From the NCBI GenBank assembly GCA_032622095.1, contig CP136066.1, positions 56,514,609-56,578,608 of the forward strand: a DNA stretch of 64,000 nucleotides. Direction: 5' to 3'. Below, one piece after another: positions 36,340-48,302 of the stretch. Position numbers and translations under genes: made by a program. The notes beneath the pieces are model-generated. The model saw only the letters and a program-made list of their open reading frames with translations. It had not been told where the DNA came from and did not search any database. The stretch's first letter is position 1. Every line of letters starts with the position of its first letter. The stretch is from Siphonodentalium dalli (taxonomy: Eukaryota > Mollusca > Scaphopoda > Gadilida > Siphonodentaliidae).

Positions 36340-38090
36340 TTCCCGAACAAATCAAATATAATAGATAGCACTGTGGTGTAAACAAATAAAATAGTAAGTA
36401 TAACAATTGAAATTTAATAAAGTCATTGTAACCATTTGCCGTCGTCGCATGTATATGTATAGAGATGGTAAGGTAATAGAGGGAGTGATAGAGGGAGTGG
36501 ACTGCATGGATGGGGGCCCAACACTTTCGATTGAATATTCTTTGGTTTGTCGGGACGGGCGTGGTGATTGGAAGTGAACTGAACGAAATCCAAACCTGTT
36601 TGGAATGTTTAATCCACAATAATCACGCAATGATACCATTGAGAACATTCCACAAACTGTTCACATATACATGCATGTACGCCGAAAATGTAGGCAATAT
36701 ATGCAGTTTGGTTGAGTCTTTTGTCATGAATGCCAGTGATAGTTCATCACACAAACTTCATGCAGTGTGAAATAGTTTCACATCGGAGTCCGAACACTAC
36801 CGGAATATTGCCTCCTGTGTTCTTAACGATAATTCCATTATGACAACAAGACGAAAAATAACCTTAACAGCCGAAACAATTTATTATCACAAGGAAGAAT
36901 CTGTTTTATTCAGAAACATTTTAACAGCATAAACACGTTTTCAAATTCGGAGACAAAATGGTTTATCATTGCTGATAACTAATGCTGACGCAAGTGATCC
37001 GATTGTCAACGAGCATTTTACTAATTGTTAAATAGGAATATATAACACCACAAACCATTGAATTAACTTTTGATTGAATGGCAAACATGATCAACATGCC
37101 TTTGGGGGACACAATGCACTATCTTCAATTAAGATTTCTTCATGTGTTCCTATCCTAATTACAGGATGTTTACTTGACAGTCAGACTTTGATAGTATCTG
37201 GAGTCACGAAAAAAACATTTATGAAACAGAGTACAGCCTACACGGGAAACACCATTATGTTATATGTTATTATTTAGGTCCGTAGTAACGGGTAAATGTT
37301 TATATTTATATACGTAGTTCGTGCAATGAAACGACATAATTGCACGTAGCCCGCTGTTTACTACGCAATCAATACATTCTCTGTAATTTCACATGTGATT
37401 ATATATAGCTAACATACTCACAACAGACTCGAAAATATATAAATCCGTAATATTATAAGATATCTGAAGCTTGCAAACTAACCACTCTTTCTCAACCCAA
37501 ACCGCGTCATTGTTAAACAAAATACATCGGTGTTAACTTGAAGGTCCAATATTTAGGTCCCCCAGGCGTATATACTCTCAAGCATGTAAAATTCGTACTT
37601 CATGGATAACTACACCTTTTCTATTATTGCATGACATATTGTATTTATTGGCTGACAGGTATTGTATCTATTCATACACTGTATCGCATGTGTGTTGCCG
37701 CTTAATTAAATGCATTGAAACAGTATTCCATAAAAGCGACTCAAACGTGTCAATATATGTTTACATTCGGCATACAGGTTATAATCCTTATATAGAGAGC
37801 AGATAAGGAGGGTACGTTCATGCGCAGACAAGTTTACACGGTGTCTTTTGCAGGTGTTTCGCCATAGAAAACCACATGCACATAATATGAATTGAAACGT
37901 GCTTGTAACATGCATCTTTACCAAAGCGAACGATTTAAGAATTATAATTCTTGTAGTTCCGTTTGTAACGGTTTTACTGGCCTTTGCCTTCAAATGCCGG
38001 CATTCTTGTGAGATAATTGCATGCTATTTACAGGCAAATTAAGGTATCATCACTACAGGTGATTTTACGTCGCACGTAGTTAACGGAGGT
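36340..38090. other. Gene-free stretch
   Basis: No recognisable coding or RNA feature was found. The sequence is AT-rich with only short frames. Confidence 0.35.
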
Positions 38091-38093
38091 ATA

Positions 38094-38140
38094 TCTATAT
38101 CTATATTTGCGAATGTCTGTCTGTCTGTCTGTGTATATAT
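38094..38140 (+). mobile_element. Truncated 5' end of the large Helitron-like family
   Basis: TCTATATCTATATTTGCG followed by AATGTCTGTCTGTCTGTCTG matches the 5' termini at 4647 and 50177 and follows a host A. The sequence then changes to a TATATATATTTATATG run, and no CTAG 3' end was found, so this is a solo or truncated 5' end. Confidence 0.65.
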
Positions 38141-38978
38141 ATATTTATATGTATTTTATATGCATGTTTCCGTTAATTCATTCTGGCACCATATCGTTTT
38201 CTACGACGAAATACCCGCAAGCCATACATACAGTGAAAACTTGCCAGTGTATTACATGTACGTACCCTAAGACGGACCGACCCAATGCCAGCAGTAAACA
38301 TGTAATTGTAAAAGTGTATATATAGGCAATATTAACTTTAATAAGTGTTATAATACATGAACAAAATAACCACATAAGAAATGCAAATATTCTAATTTTT
38401 GAAGCAGCGGAATTTTCTGACCGCCGAGGTGGAATATTGTGGGATATTATTGGTTGATCACGTGACAGGTCGGGGTTGTAGTTCTTGCTCTGCATTTATA
38501 TCGAATCAAAGGGATGTGGCTAGATGGTCTCCACTACAGGTTTCCAATATTTCTAAACGCATCACACCGGTTGATCTAGATCGAAATGAAGTCGCAAAGT
38601 CTGAAATTACATTTGGAGCTCCCCTCGAATTGTAATTTTACAGCTTTGCAGCTGTTGAAATTTTACTCCCTTAGCCTCCCTAGATATGGTTGGAATATTG
38701 AAATTGAAGGCCGTTCCAGTCTAAAACTTCGACCGAAACCAGGAAGATATTTGACTTTTTGTCTTAAAATATACTGCTGGAAAACAAAACTCTCAGCTCA
38801 ATTTCAGTATATGTGTGGTCTGAAATCGCGAACTGATGTTTTATCACGCATACAATTTTTGTCAGTTTGAAAACAAGGTGTGGTATTTTGTCGTACAAGT
38901 ATACATCAATATTCAATTATATCGACAATTTGTTTGTGTTCTATTGGCAATCATGCATGCATAATTTCTTAACACATA

Positions 38979-39222
38979 CAGTAACGCCCTAAGTATTCGA
39001 CTCCTTGAACACAGCAGAATTATGGGTAACTTTTCAGGATTTAGTCGGAAATATGGCTTGTTGCCATTCATTGGAAAGCTCTCGGGGCTTGTTGCCATTC
39101 ATCGGAAAGCTCTCGGTGAGAGCTTTCCAATGAATGGCAACAAGCCATATTTCCGACTAAATCCTGAAAAGTTACCCATAATTCTGCTGTGTTTAAGGAG
39201 TCGATTACTTAGGGCGTTACTG
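38979..39222. mobile_element. Foldback element with arms of about 105 bp
   Basis: CAGTAACGCCCTAAG at 38979 returns as CTTAGGGCGTTACTG ending at 39222. The arms are almost perfect complements. Around the centre a 31-bp piece (GCTTGTTGCCATTCATYGG) is duplicated in the left arm. Both strands are open for about 80-100 codons only because the arms mirror each other. Confidence 0.85.
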
Positions 39223-39854
39223 TGGAGTCTGATAAAACGAACGATAAGCACGATATCACACATCTTACCTGTGATGTTCAGGACTGAAATAGATCCGATA
39301 ACCCTCGGCTTCCTTTGGTAGATATTTCCAGTAATATGCAAACTACCCGGTCCTCAAAAAAAATTCAGCGCTATGTTGATGTTAATACTGTTTGATATAC
39401 GATTATCATTACGGATTCATGCCATTTATTCAAAGACAGGCATTCATTTTCTATTCCCGTACACCTCTGGGAGACTGTTATCCGATTTTCGATGCGCGTG
39501 AATTAATACCAATGTTATTTATCGATTGAGAAAACTAACCTGTCGTAATCATGGCCTACCCGTGTACTTCGATCGAGCTGATGTACTATGGACTACCTGT
39601 GTACGCGAAAATGGATTATTTTCCACTGTGACGATACAGCTAATGTGGACATGCTTAACATTGTTCGATGTGCAAACAAACAGACTTTAAATGTACAAAT
39701 TATGAGTCGATTGCTTGGTGTGTCGCTACACATAACTTTATTTCTGGCGATGAACACCTACACGGCGTCTCCAATATTATTGCCCACCGACTTTCTCGAT
39801 TTCCGGTGTTTCATCCCTTGGTTCCAGACGCAGAGGTTATAAGCAACTAAATAA

Positions 39855-40150
39855 TTTAAATTATGCCCCTTGGCATTTGTGTAGGGAAACTCGAATCAGC
39901 ATAAAAACAATACCGGCAGCTGAATCTGTGAATGGTGTATAATATCTTCGGTTGTTTAATGTGAAAGAAAAACAAATTCATAGGATATGTTAATTCCTCG
40001 GCCATTTGTGTGGGATTGTTCGTCAATCGTCTACGTTGGGCGCCAAAATTGATAGGGGTGGGGGTATTTTTCCATACTGAAATTTTGTGTACAAAAGGGG
40101 GTAGTTGTGGAAATGCCAATTTATTTCCAGGAATAAGTATGGTAAGTCAC
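39855..40150 (-). repeat. Diverged inverted member of the 44073/45350 repeat family
   Basis: GTGTAGGGAAACTCGAATCAGCATAAAAA and GGGGGTAGTTGTGGAAATGCC are reverse-complement counterparts of phrases near 44440-44470 and 44250-44275, with many differences between. Confidence 0.5.
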
Positions 40151-40349
40151 CATTTCTTTTTTGACAACTTATGTCCGACGTGGAGTTCTGAACGCCAACA
40201 TATTTAAAGTTTGACTCAGTACCGTATAATGAATCGTGCATGTGGGCATGGCTTAACCCTAACACTCTCGCCTATGTGAAATAATTAGTTGACTGTAACC
40301 CAGACGAGCTACCACCACAGGTCTATCAGCCCTGGTAATTCATTAACTA

Positions 40350-40781
40350 GAATTGTGACCCGCCATATCAAATCCAGTCTTAAGTCGGGATTTGTTTTAC
40401 CCTGTGCCGATGCATTCTCTTATATATGCGAGTCGACCATAGGTCGCCTCGCATATATAAGAGAATGCATTTTAATAATTTGTTCTTGTATTCTTTAACA
40501 ATTTTATAATTTCACCCATACAGAGCCCCATACAAACATGAGCAGACGACACTCTTCTATATGTTTCTATATATGTGTGGGGCTCCCTGCAGGGTAATGG
40601 ATGTTTTTTATTTTATGTCTTAAAAATTGTAAGAAACATTTATTTAAATTTTTTTATAAAACATTGTTAGGCCAATGCATTCTCTTATATATGCGAGGCG
40701 ACGCACATATAAGAGAATGCATTGGCACAGGGTAAAACAAATCCCGAATTACGACTGGATTTGATATGGCGGGTCACAATT
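40350..40781. mobile_element. TIR element, 432 bp, with hairpins at both ends
   Basis: AATTGTGACCCGCCATATCA at the left is inverted at the right end, with about 85 bp of terminal inverted repeat including CGGGATTTGTTTTACCCTGTG. Each end also contains its own hairpin: ATGCATTCTCTTATATATGC pairs with its complement at 40410-40470 and again at 40676-40725. No ORF is present. Confidence 0.8.
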
Positions 40782-41639
40782 GTACGTATGGCTAAGCATA
40801 CTTATCCATCATTGCGTTCTACCAGTTGTGCCAAGACAACCCCAGGGACATAACTTTCAACCCGGGAAGAAGACAGGCAATCTCTAAGTCAGAGGGGCGC
40901 TCGATTACCACACATATCAGCGCCGCTGTTGACCACATATAGATCGCAAAGTACTGGGCACCAAAACGAATTAGCGGACGTCCATGCAATAATCATCCCC
41001 GACACATACATAGGGAAATTATTTGGGGAGTAAACAGAACGATCTTGAGGATTAGCGAGACCAGATGTCTCGCCTAGAAAAGCTACCGAAACCTAACGCA
41101 GCGTGATGGATAAGGAGAAGAGTCTATAGGACCCATAGGGAGATGACGATCGCCCGATTACCCTAGGTACGCCTGGAACCGATTCGCCGTGAAGATGCAC
41201 CGGGCCGTCATTAACGCCCTCTGTGTATTTAGTAAGAAGAAAGCCGACACCGATAACCAGTTCTATCTGACCACACAGCGAGTATCAAGAATTCTCGGAC
41301 GCTAGGACAAAACAGCCGAAAGTATGGACGTAACCACAAGGTAACATTATGACTCTTGTGGTTCTAACAACGTCCCACTGATGCGCCGACGGAAGAAGAA
41401 GAGCAGACGACAGGAAGACGAACTCAACCGGAATTCAACCGAGTAGAAGACGAGCAGACACACCCAACCTATGAAGACGGAAGAAGACCCTAAACCAAGC
41501 AGACGACAGGAAGAGAAACCCAGATGCCGATGATTGAACATTATTGACTTTGTTGTATATAAATAATCAAACCGTTCTGATAGCCTTAAGAGTTATATGT
41601 ACCCGTATTGGCACACAGTTGTAGATATATAAAGAAATA

Positions 41640-41973
41640 TTACTATAAAAGACCCAATACATTGAAGCTAACCGACCTATTTAATAGCGGTAACAAACGA
41701 ACGCTTACTAATCTTGCTCTATTTAGTAAGAAAGCCCAATCAATAACGAGGATCTCCTGATGCACACCAAAACAACTACTAAAACCTACCCAAACCCACT
41801 GATTACTGACCCACTGATTGCTGATCACATATCCCATATTATATTGTCGTATATTTATTCACTGCACGCATGCATAATTCATAAATATTTTGAAATTTAA
41901 CGCTGTATATGTTCCACTCTATATATATGTCAAAACGATGACGAGTATATACCAATAAATTGAATTGAAATTG
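41640..41973 (+). pseudogene. LINE 3' end fragment (last ORF2 codons, 3' UTR and tail)
   Basis: The plus-strand frame encodes LKLTDLFNSGNKRTLTNLAL... and a stop at 41758-41760. It is nearly identical to the reverse strand of 29560-29680. A 3' UTR of about 200 bp follows, ending AATAAATTGAATTGAAATTG, which looks like a polyadenylation signal plus a short-repeat tail. Confidence 0.75.
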
Positions 41974-42292
41974 TATCGAAATGTAGCTGCCAGGTGTCTC
42001 GTCTGCCCGTGGTTACAACAGGCACACTCATGTTAGTGTCAGCTTTTTGCCATGGCTTCCAACGGAGAGGAGAGTGGTCGGGCGCGAAGCTCCCGGGACG
42101 GTCAAACATATCGAGTGATCTTCTTCTTCACCCCACGATTTGTTATTTTGAGGATAACTGAACACAGAAAATGGTCATGTCTGACCGTGGCAACGTATAT
42201 GGGGTAAAGACCGCGAGCTTTAATATGGGGTGTGAGGGGGTAGCCCGAGGTGTCCCTTAGTTGGATCTTTTCACGGCTCCATATAAGTACAT

Positions 42293-42475
42293 TTGGCTGA
42301 TATTACGGTCTTCTATCTACAAGACAATACGTACAATACATCATTCATCAGCGCTGACATGTCACATATGGTTCGATTGAAAGCTTTTTTGCGAGGCATT
42401 AACCGCTCACAGCCTGAACTTTCCCAACAATCTCGCCTCCTGATTACTTGTGATATTCTAAAAACAATTATGAGG
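42293..42475 (+). pseudogene. Possible tyrosine-recombinase (DIRS/Crypton-like) N-terminal domain fragment
   Basis: The frame contains HMVRLKAFLRGINRSQP followed by RLLITCDILKTI. This resembles the linker between the core-binding and catalytic domains of tyrosine recombinases in metazoan mobile elements (L..FLRGI.R.Q....RLPIT.DIL..I). The catalytic R-H-R-Y part is absent and the following sequence is unrelated. No ATG begins the frame, and a TAA lies three codons upstream of it. It is probably a decayed fragment. Confidence 0.4.
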
Positions 42476-42599
42476 TCGGTTTCAGCGTGGTGTCAGAGAT
42501 ATATTTATGGTGGTATTTTCACACAAGAGTTATTGATACAATGCTATATGCGACATTCGCCAGAGCCTTCTTCGCATTCCTCAGGTGGGGGAGACATTT

Positions 42600-42860
42600 C
42601 GTACCAAGACCTTGTGTCATCCGAACCACGTGACGGATACATGTACCAAGATGCAGGTTCATTCCAATCCGCTCCTCTGCAATATGTTTATTACTATAGT
42701 CAGTGTATCGGCGTATGTAACACGATAATTGCGCTGGTACCAAGTTGTTGCCCAACATCCGTACCAAGAAGCCACATGACCCTTGTCATGCGAACCACAT
42801 TCGACTCATAGTGGCTTCCATACCAAGCTGTTGTAGCATCCGTACCACACAACTCTACAC
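42600..42860 (+). repeat. CGTACCAAG / CATCCGTACCA short-repeat region
   Basis: Phrases such as CGTACCAAG, CATCCGAACCACGTGAC and CATCCGTACCA recur four to five times at irregular spacing. The units are degenerate. Confidence 0.4.
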
Positions 42861-43278
42861 TATGCCTTGTATGGGGCTTCGACAACGCTGCGCATTCACT
42901 CCCATCGTTTTTGGGACTTCTCTTTCGTTCGCTACACTCGTTTGGCCATATGCATCTTTCATTCGGGCCCATAAACGATAATTATATCAAAATTCACCTC
43001 ATGTCAATGTTTCTCGTCGCATTATGCATGCGGATCGGATGAAGATAATATCTAATACCAGTTAAGGTCATGCATATAACTCAGTTGTCTGCACTTTGTC
43101 GTGGGCAGCATCCGACCTAATTAATTACAGCAAATACTGGTACACTGGACATACAAGTAGTGAAGCGAGGGAAATCATCTCCATTAAAGCCAAACATGTA
43201 GTACATTATATACATATCTGTTGTGTTCTGTGTACCATTAGTAATAAATATATTGTATCACATATCTGATACATTTTG

Positions 43279-43322
43279 TCGTGTTACGAAAATGGTTAAG
43301 CTTATAAGCTTGAGGTTTTCGT
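43279..43322. repeat. Short near-perfect palindrome
   Basis: TTACGAAAA...AAGCTTATAAGCTT...TTTTCGTAA spans about 41 bases with the palindromic core AAGCTTATAAGCTT. It could form a small cruciform. Confidence 0.6.
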
Positions 43323-43472
43323 AATATAATATGCTACACAGTGCATTCCACTAATTCCAGGTGTCACGGACGCCTGTGGTTATTTTATTGCACTGTAGAC
43401 CATATATTAGACACATGTGGCAGCACCAGTGGTGATTCACAATGAATGAGTGTTTATTCTCTGGATGCAGCA

Positions 43473-43544
43473 CCTGGTGCGACACAGCCACCACGAGTAT
43501 CCATCGTGCAAGGTGGATACTCGTGGTTGGATTGTCGCACCAGG
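43473..43544. repeat. Hairpin with arms of about 32 bp
   Basis: CCTGGTGCGACACAGCCACC...GTATCC is answered by GGATAC...TGTCGCACCAGG with few mismatches and a small loop. Confidence 0.75.
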
Positions 43545-43977
43545 GGACCTGTGGGCGGAATCGTATAGCATTCCTTCATTGTTCGGAGTATAGCCATAGA
43601 CGGTTGGCGTAATTTCGACCTCTGCTAAATGGTCGTCTAGCATTTATATTGGCCCACCACGCCAATCAGCCTCTGCTACGTTTAAATATACCAAGCTGAA
43701 ATCCACTATGACTGTTTTACCAAATACAGTGGTTAATAATATCACAAATAGGACTAAATGAAAATTGGTTCGTCCATTGAATGGAAACGGACTTAATGTT
43801 CCAGATGTGTACAGTAAAGCATCTCTCGGAGAAGTTTATAAAGTGAACGCTGAACCTAGTCAACCTACATGTACTTCTGCAGAGAAAGACTGTCATTTTT
43901 CCGCCATCCTACCCGAGATCCAAGCACCATAACCGTTCACTTTATGAGGAAAACGTGTCTACACACATATCTATCGG

Positions 43978-44035
43978 GAATGCCGGCTGATACGGACCCT
44001 GGCTCATACGGACCTCCGGCTCATACGGACCCTGA
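43978..44035 (-). repeat. 18-bp tandem units (GGCTCATACGGACC), left block
   Basis: Three units of the type CTCATACGGACCCTGGCT. They are the reverse complement of the block at 45985-46105. Confidence 0.75.
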
Positions 44036-44072
44036 CTTATTCACTGACCATTTATCACCGCGTGTCTGTATA

Positions 44073-44515
44073 GGTTACACACAACTAATTATTTTCCATA
44101 GGCGACAGTGTTAACTAAAAGTCCCGCCGGCCATGGGTTTGACCTAGTTGAACTTCAAGTGGTCAATTTTCCCTTAGAACGTCATCCTCTGCACCAGTAT
44201 GTGACAACAAACGCGCCCTTTTCGGTATTTTTTTCAAACGATAATCTTGCATTTCCACAACTACCCCAGTTACTGCAAAAAAATCAGCAGCATAAAAATA
44301 CCCAGACCCCTTCCGTAACTTCTGGACGGCACCAGACTCTTCCTGGACATCGATCGCCATATTTACGTAGGCTAGGATTTTCTGTTCCCGATTAGGTATA
44401 TTTCCCTCAATGATAATCATCCAATCAGCAGCCAGAATTTTTTTTAATGCTGACTCGAGTTTCCCTACACAAATTCAAGAAGAGTAACTCTATATAATTA
44501 GTTGTTTGTAACCTA
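44073..44515 (+). repeat. Duplicated segment, copy A (about 440 bp)
   Basis: It starts GGTTACACACAACTAATTA, includes AAGTCCCGCCGGCCATGGG and ends near AACTCTATATAATTAGTTG. Copy B at 45350-45792 is about 95% identical and in the same orientation. ORFs of 95 and 118 codons occur in the two copies but do not resemble a known protein. Confidence 0.9.
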
Positions 44516-45349
44516 TATTTGAAAAGAAAATTGAAGTTTGATCGTGTAAACCGCGCCAATTTTACAAGAAAAGCTTTATCGTGATACAATAGAAATATAG
44601 GAGTCATTGGACATCCTATTATCTCCCAGCGGTCATTAAACCCACATACCCCGTTTTAAAATTAACAATGTTTTTGGGGTAAGAAATAACACCAGTAATA
44701 GAATCCTGATAAATCTGGAAGCGCAGTTTAGTAGAAAAGATACTAATGTCTCATGTCAGGCTTGTCATAGACATATATACTGCACAGTGTCGCATGTCCC
44801 ATGTCCATCTACTCACTAGTGGGGATATTATGACCACAAATGTGACCACACCCCAAATTCGGGGTTTTTCATCATAATTTAATTTGTAAAAACCGACTCG
44901 CGTGCATAACGCACACGATAGAAAGTAATATGTATAAGTTGTGAAAACTAGTCACGTATATCTACCATACGTTTTAAGGAATTTATCTAATTTAGAACAA
45001 TCCAATGTTTAATTGCATTTGACATAGACCCCCCCCCCCTCAAAATTTCACCATCCGATGATGGTTTGGTTCAATGATAGGCGGATGTCCCTTTAAATTT
45101 CAGTACTTTTCAGGAGTTTGAGTCGAATTTCTATCAGAGAAACTTCCAGCACCTCGACCGTGCTATTTTGAACATTAAAGGTCCACCCATATGCACAAAA
45201 TGGATGATTTTCAGAAAATTTCGCCTCCGGAAAAAGTTGAAGGGCGTGAAAATATAATATCTCAACAAAACGAGTCAGTCTTTGTTTATCAGTGTTCCTA
45301 AATTCGCTGCCCTGAACGATATTTGAAAAATGTGATTTGTTTGCCTATA
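44516..45349. other. Spacer between the duplicated segments
   Basis: No gene was recognised. A poly-C run is at 45031-45039 and AT-rich sequence makes up the rest. Confidence 0.4.
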
Positions 45350-45792
45350 TGTTACACACAACTGGTTATTTTCCATAGGCGACAGTGTTAACTAAAAGTC
45401 CCGCCGGCCATGGGTTTGACCTAGTTGAATTTCAAGTGGTCAATTTTCCCTTAGAACGTCATCCTCTGCACCAGTATGTGACAACAAACGCGCTCTTTTC
45501 GGTATTTTTTTCAAACGATAATCTTGCATTTCCACAACTACCCCATTTACTGCAAAAAAATCAGCAGCATAAAAATACCCAGACCCCTTCCGTAACTTCT
45601 GGACGGCACCAGACTCTTCCTGGACATCTAAACATACACGATCGCCATATTTACGTAGGCTATGATTTTCTGTTCCCGATTAGGGATATTTCCCTCAATG
45701 ATAATCAACCAATCAGCAGCCAGAAATTTGTTTTATGCTGACTCGAGTTCAAGAAGAGTAACTCTATATAATTAGTTGTTTGTAACCTTTAT
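45350..45792 (+). repeat. Duplicated segment, copy B
   Basis: It matches copy A at 44073-44515. It has a small insertion (TAAACATACACG near 45628) and lacks about 14 bases near 45748 relative to A. Confidence 0.9.
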
Positions 45793-45984
45793 ACAACGAC
45801 ATAAAGGGATCACACATGCGTGTTTATACAACGGTGAAAAGATTAATTAACACGATTCAATAAATGCTTTTTCAAGCCAGAACATCACCGAAATTCTCAA
45901 TTAATACAGATATATGTGTGAAAAGACAAACATAATTATATATTAAATTCATAAATATAAGTTTGAAAATTGCATATTTTAATT

Positions 45985-46105
45985 GAGGTCCGTATGAGCC
46001 GGGGTCCGTATAAGCCAGGGTCCGTATCAGCCGGTGGTCCGTAAAAGCCAGGGTCCATAAGAGCCATGCAGGGTCCATAAGAGCCAGGGTCCGTATAAGC
46101 CGCAT
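45985..46105 (+). repeat. 18-bp tandem units (CAGGGTCCGTATAAGCCG), right block
   Basis: About six to seven units, such as GGGTCCGTATAAGCCAG and GGGTCCATAAGAGCCAG. They are inverted relative to 43978-44035, so the two blocks bracket the duplicated segments. Confidence 0.85.
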
Positions 46106-46343
46106 ACCTCTATCGGTATAGCATATTAATCAATTTCTATAGTTTCTATCTTTGCATGCACCTGTTTTCTATGTATTTTCATTTCAGCTTTCACGTCTTT
46201 GTCATATACTTATTTATGTTTTCCACATTTCACGATTACCGTACATTTATGCATCAAAATGTCGGAGTGGGGGTCATTTCTCGGGCTTTACTGTATCATA
46301 CCTCAATATCAAGTTCAAATACTATATCTTGCTACTTAGTGTA

Positions 46344-48292
46344 AAGCCCCTGTCACACTCAGGCCGGCGCTCTCATTGCGCTGCAAAAGTAGCAAAGCGC
46401 TCACCTAAACGCACCAAGGTCTCCAAGAACCGATTGGTGACGCAGTGCACACTGGCTACAACAGGCGAGGATCTCCATGGTCGCCCATAGGTACCAGAGC
46501 GCCGCGCTTGTTTTATGCATGCACAAAACAAGAGCAGAGGCTCGGCGTTCTGACCAGGACGTAGTACTGTCGCCGTGACAGCGCAAAGCAAAGCGCCAAA
46601 CGAGCGACGTGAGCGTTATCTGGACGTAGCAAGAGCGCATATTAGCTTCTCGTGGTCGCAGCAAGGAATTAATCTTGTCTGTTGCGACTACAGTAAGCTT
46701 AATCAAATTCTCACTACGTGCCTTTCCCGTCCTTAATACGCTCAACGAGGCTCTGTCCAAAACTGATTGCGCTCTTTCTGCGCTGTCATGGGGTGTTATG
46801 GACTGGTTCCCGCTCATAGAACGTCCACATTGTGCTGCCACTGCGACTCTGGAGCTCGCTTTACGCCCAAGCGTTATACATGGCGTTCTTCGGGCGTTTA
46901 CAGCAGGTTTACAGTACGATCCCACTTTGAAATGCGGTCTGCTCACACCACTGTCACACTCCGCTGCGATCAGGCTGGCGTTTGATTTGAGTTGAAAAAG
47001 TATCAAAATACGAGTAACGCACAGTGGAAGCGCGGAAAATTGTCAGAAATTTTCAATCTGTTAAAACAAGAGAACCAATGTCAGAAATGGTAACGCGTTC
47101 AAGTTCATATATTATAAACCCAAGAATGTAATTGTAGAATATAAAATATTTTGGTTTTGCGAATGACCAACTCAGAATTCCGTTAAATAACAATAACAAC
47201 CAGCACCTAATTAACGAACCGGCGGCCGACTCGACCGTCTCCGACCACAACCCCCAGTGGGCTGCAGAAATTTCTTTTATTTGTAATTGACATATAGTTT
47301 ATCACAAACCCAAAATCAACATTAATCAACGTTGATTAACACAATAAACGAAATTGAATTTCCCCAACTACATGCACCTTTTACGGGACTCGGCCTCCAG
47401 CTTGCAGTTTGACTTTTAATCATCCCAAAAATTCCCATTCTATAAATAAAACTAATAAAACACCCAATGATAATGTCAGCCCGCACGCGAAACGAGAAAC
47501 TCCCCCACCAGTTATACATGCGGCGCGCGTGACAAGCTATGCTCCTATCCCGCTTATCACGTTTTCATCGCGCTCTTTGTACGACCCATTGCGTTCCTGC
47601 TTTGTCACGTCAAGTCTCACGCTCTCACGAGCTCTCACTGCGTTTCCCCCCACGCCGTAAACGCTCTTAATGCGTTCAAGTCGTTGTCATTGCGTTGTTA
47701 GTACGCTTTGCGCTGTCATGGCGACGGTACTACGACTGGTCAGAACGCCGAACCTCTGCGCTTGTTTTGTGCATGCACAAAACAAGCGCGGTACTCTGGC
47801 GCTCTGGGGCGATCACGGAGACCCTCTCCCGTCCTAGCCAGTGTCCACTGCGTCACCAATACGTTCTTGGATACCTTACTGCGCTTTGCTTGGCGCTTTG
47901 ATTGTTTTTCAGCGCAATGCAAGCGCCGGCCTGATCGCAGCGGAGTGTGACAGTAGTTTAATCGGACAGCTAATCTATTGCGGAGTGTTGGGTATTTTCC
48001 CCACAACATAAAAACTGACTATGACTGGAGAACGCAGGAGGCGCTATCTATACTCTCCGCGCCCGCGCAGAGAACGTTATGCGAACTTATTGAGAACGTA
48101 CTAGCATCACAATGACAGCGACTTGAACGCACTAAGAGCGTGAGACTTGACAAAGTAGGAACGCAATAGGAGCATACTTTGCTTTTAAAGTTTGACAATG
48201 TTCGACAGTTTTCGGCGCTCCTCCTGCGTGTTACTCATATGTTGGTACTTTTGCAGCGCAGTGAGAGTGCTGGCCTGAGTGTGACAGGGGTT
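46344..48292. mobile_element. TIR element of about 1.95 kb with TA flanks and nested inverted repeats
   Basis: Left terminus AAGCCCCTGTCACACTCAGG and right terminus (reverse complement) AAACCCCTGTCACACTCAGG are flanked by TA at 46342-46343 and 48293-48294. Inside, a second inverted pair, ACTGTCACACTCCGCTGCG, lies at 46950 and 47954. The inner arms at 46400-46620 and 47690-47900 are also inverted copies (GCATGCACAAAACAAG). It is CpG-rich compared with its surroundings. The 201-codon minus-strand frame at 46401-47006 has no recognisable domain and is crossed by these repeats, so I do not call it a gene. Confidence 0.7.
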
Positions 48293-48302
48293 TAACCTTG
48301 TA

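Noticed and set aside
38399-38870. ORFs of 78 and 94 codons near 38.5 kb
   Set aside because: No motif, low complexity, no splice context and no similarity that I recognise.
42293-42811. 172-codon ORF as an intact gene
   Set aside because: There is no ATG at its start, only the first third resembles a protein family, and the rest runs through a degenerate short repeat.
46401-47006. 201-codon minus-strand ORF as a gene
   Set aside because: It lies across the inverted repeats of a TIR element, shows no domain, and the related inverted copy at 47690-47900 is not open in the same way.
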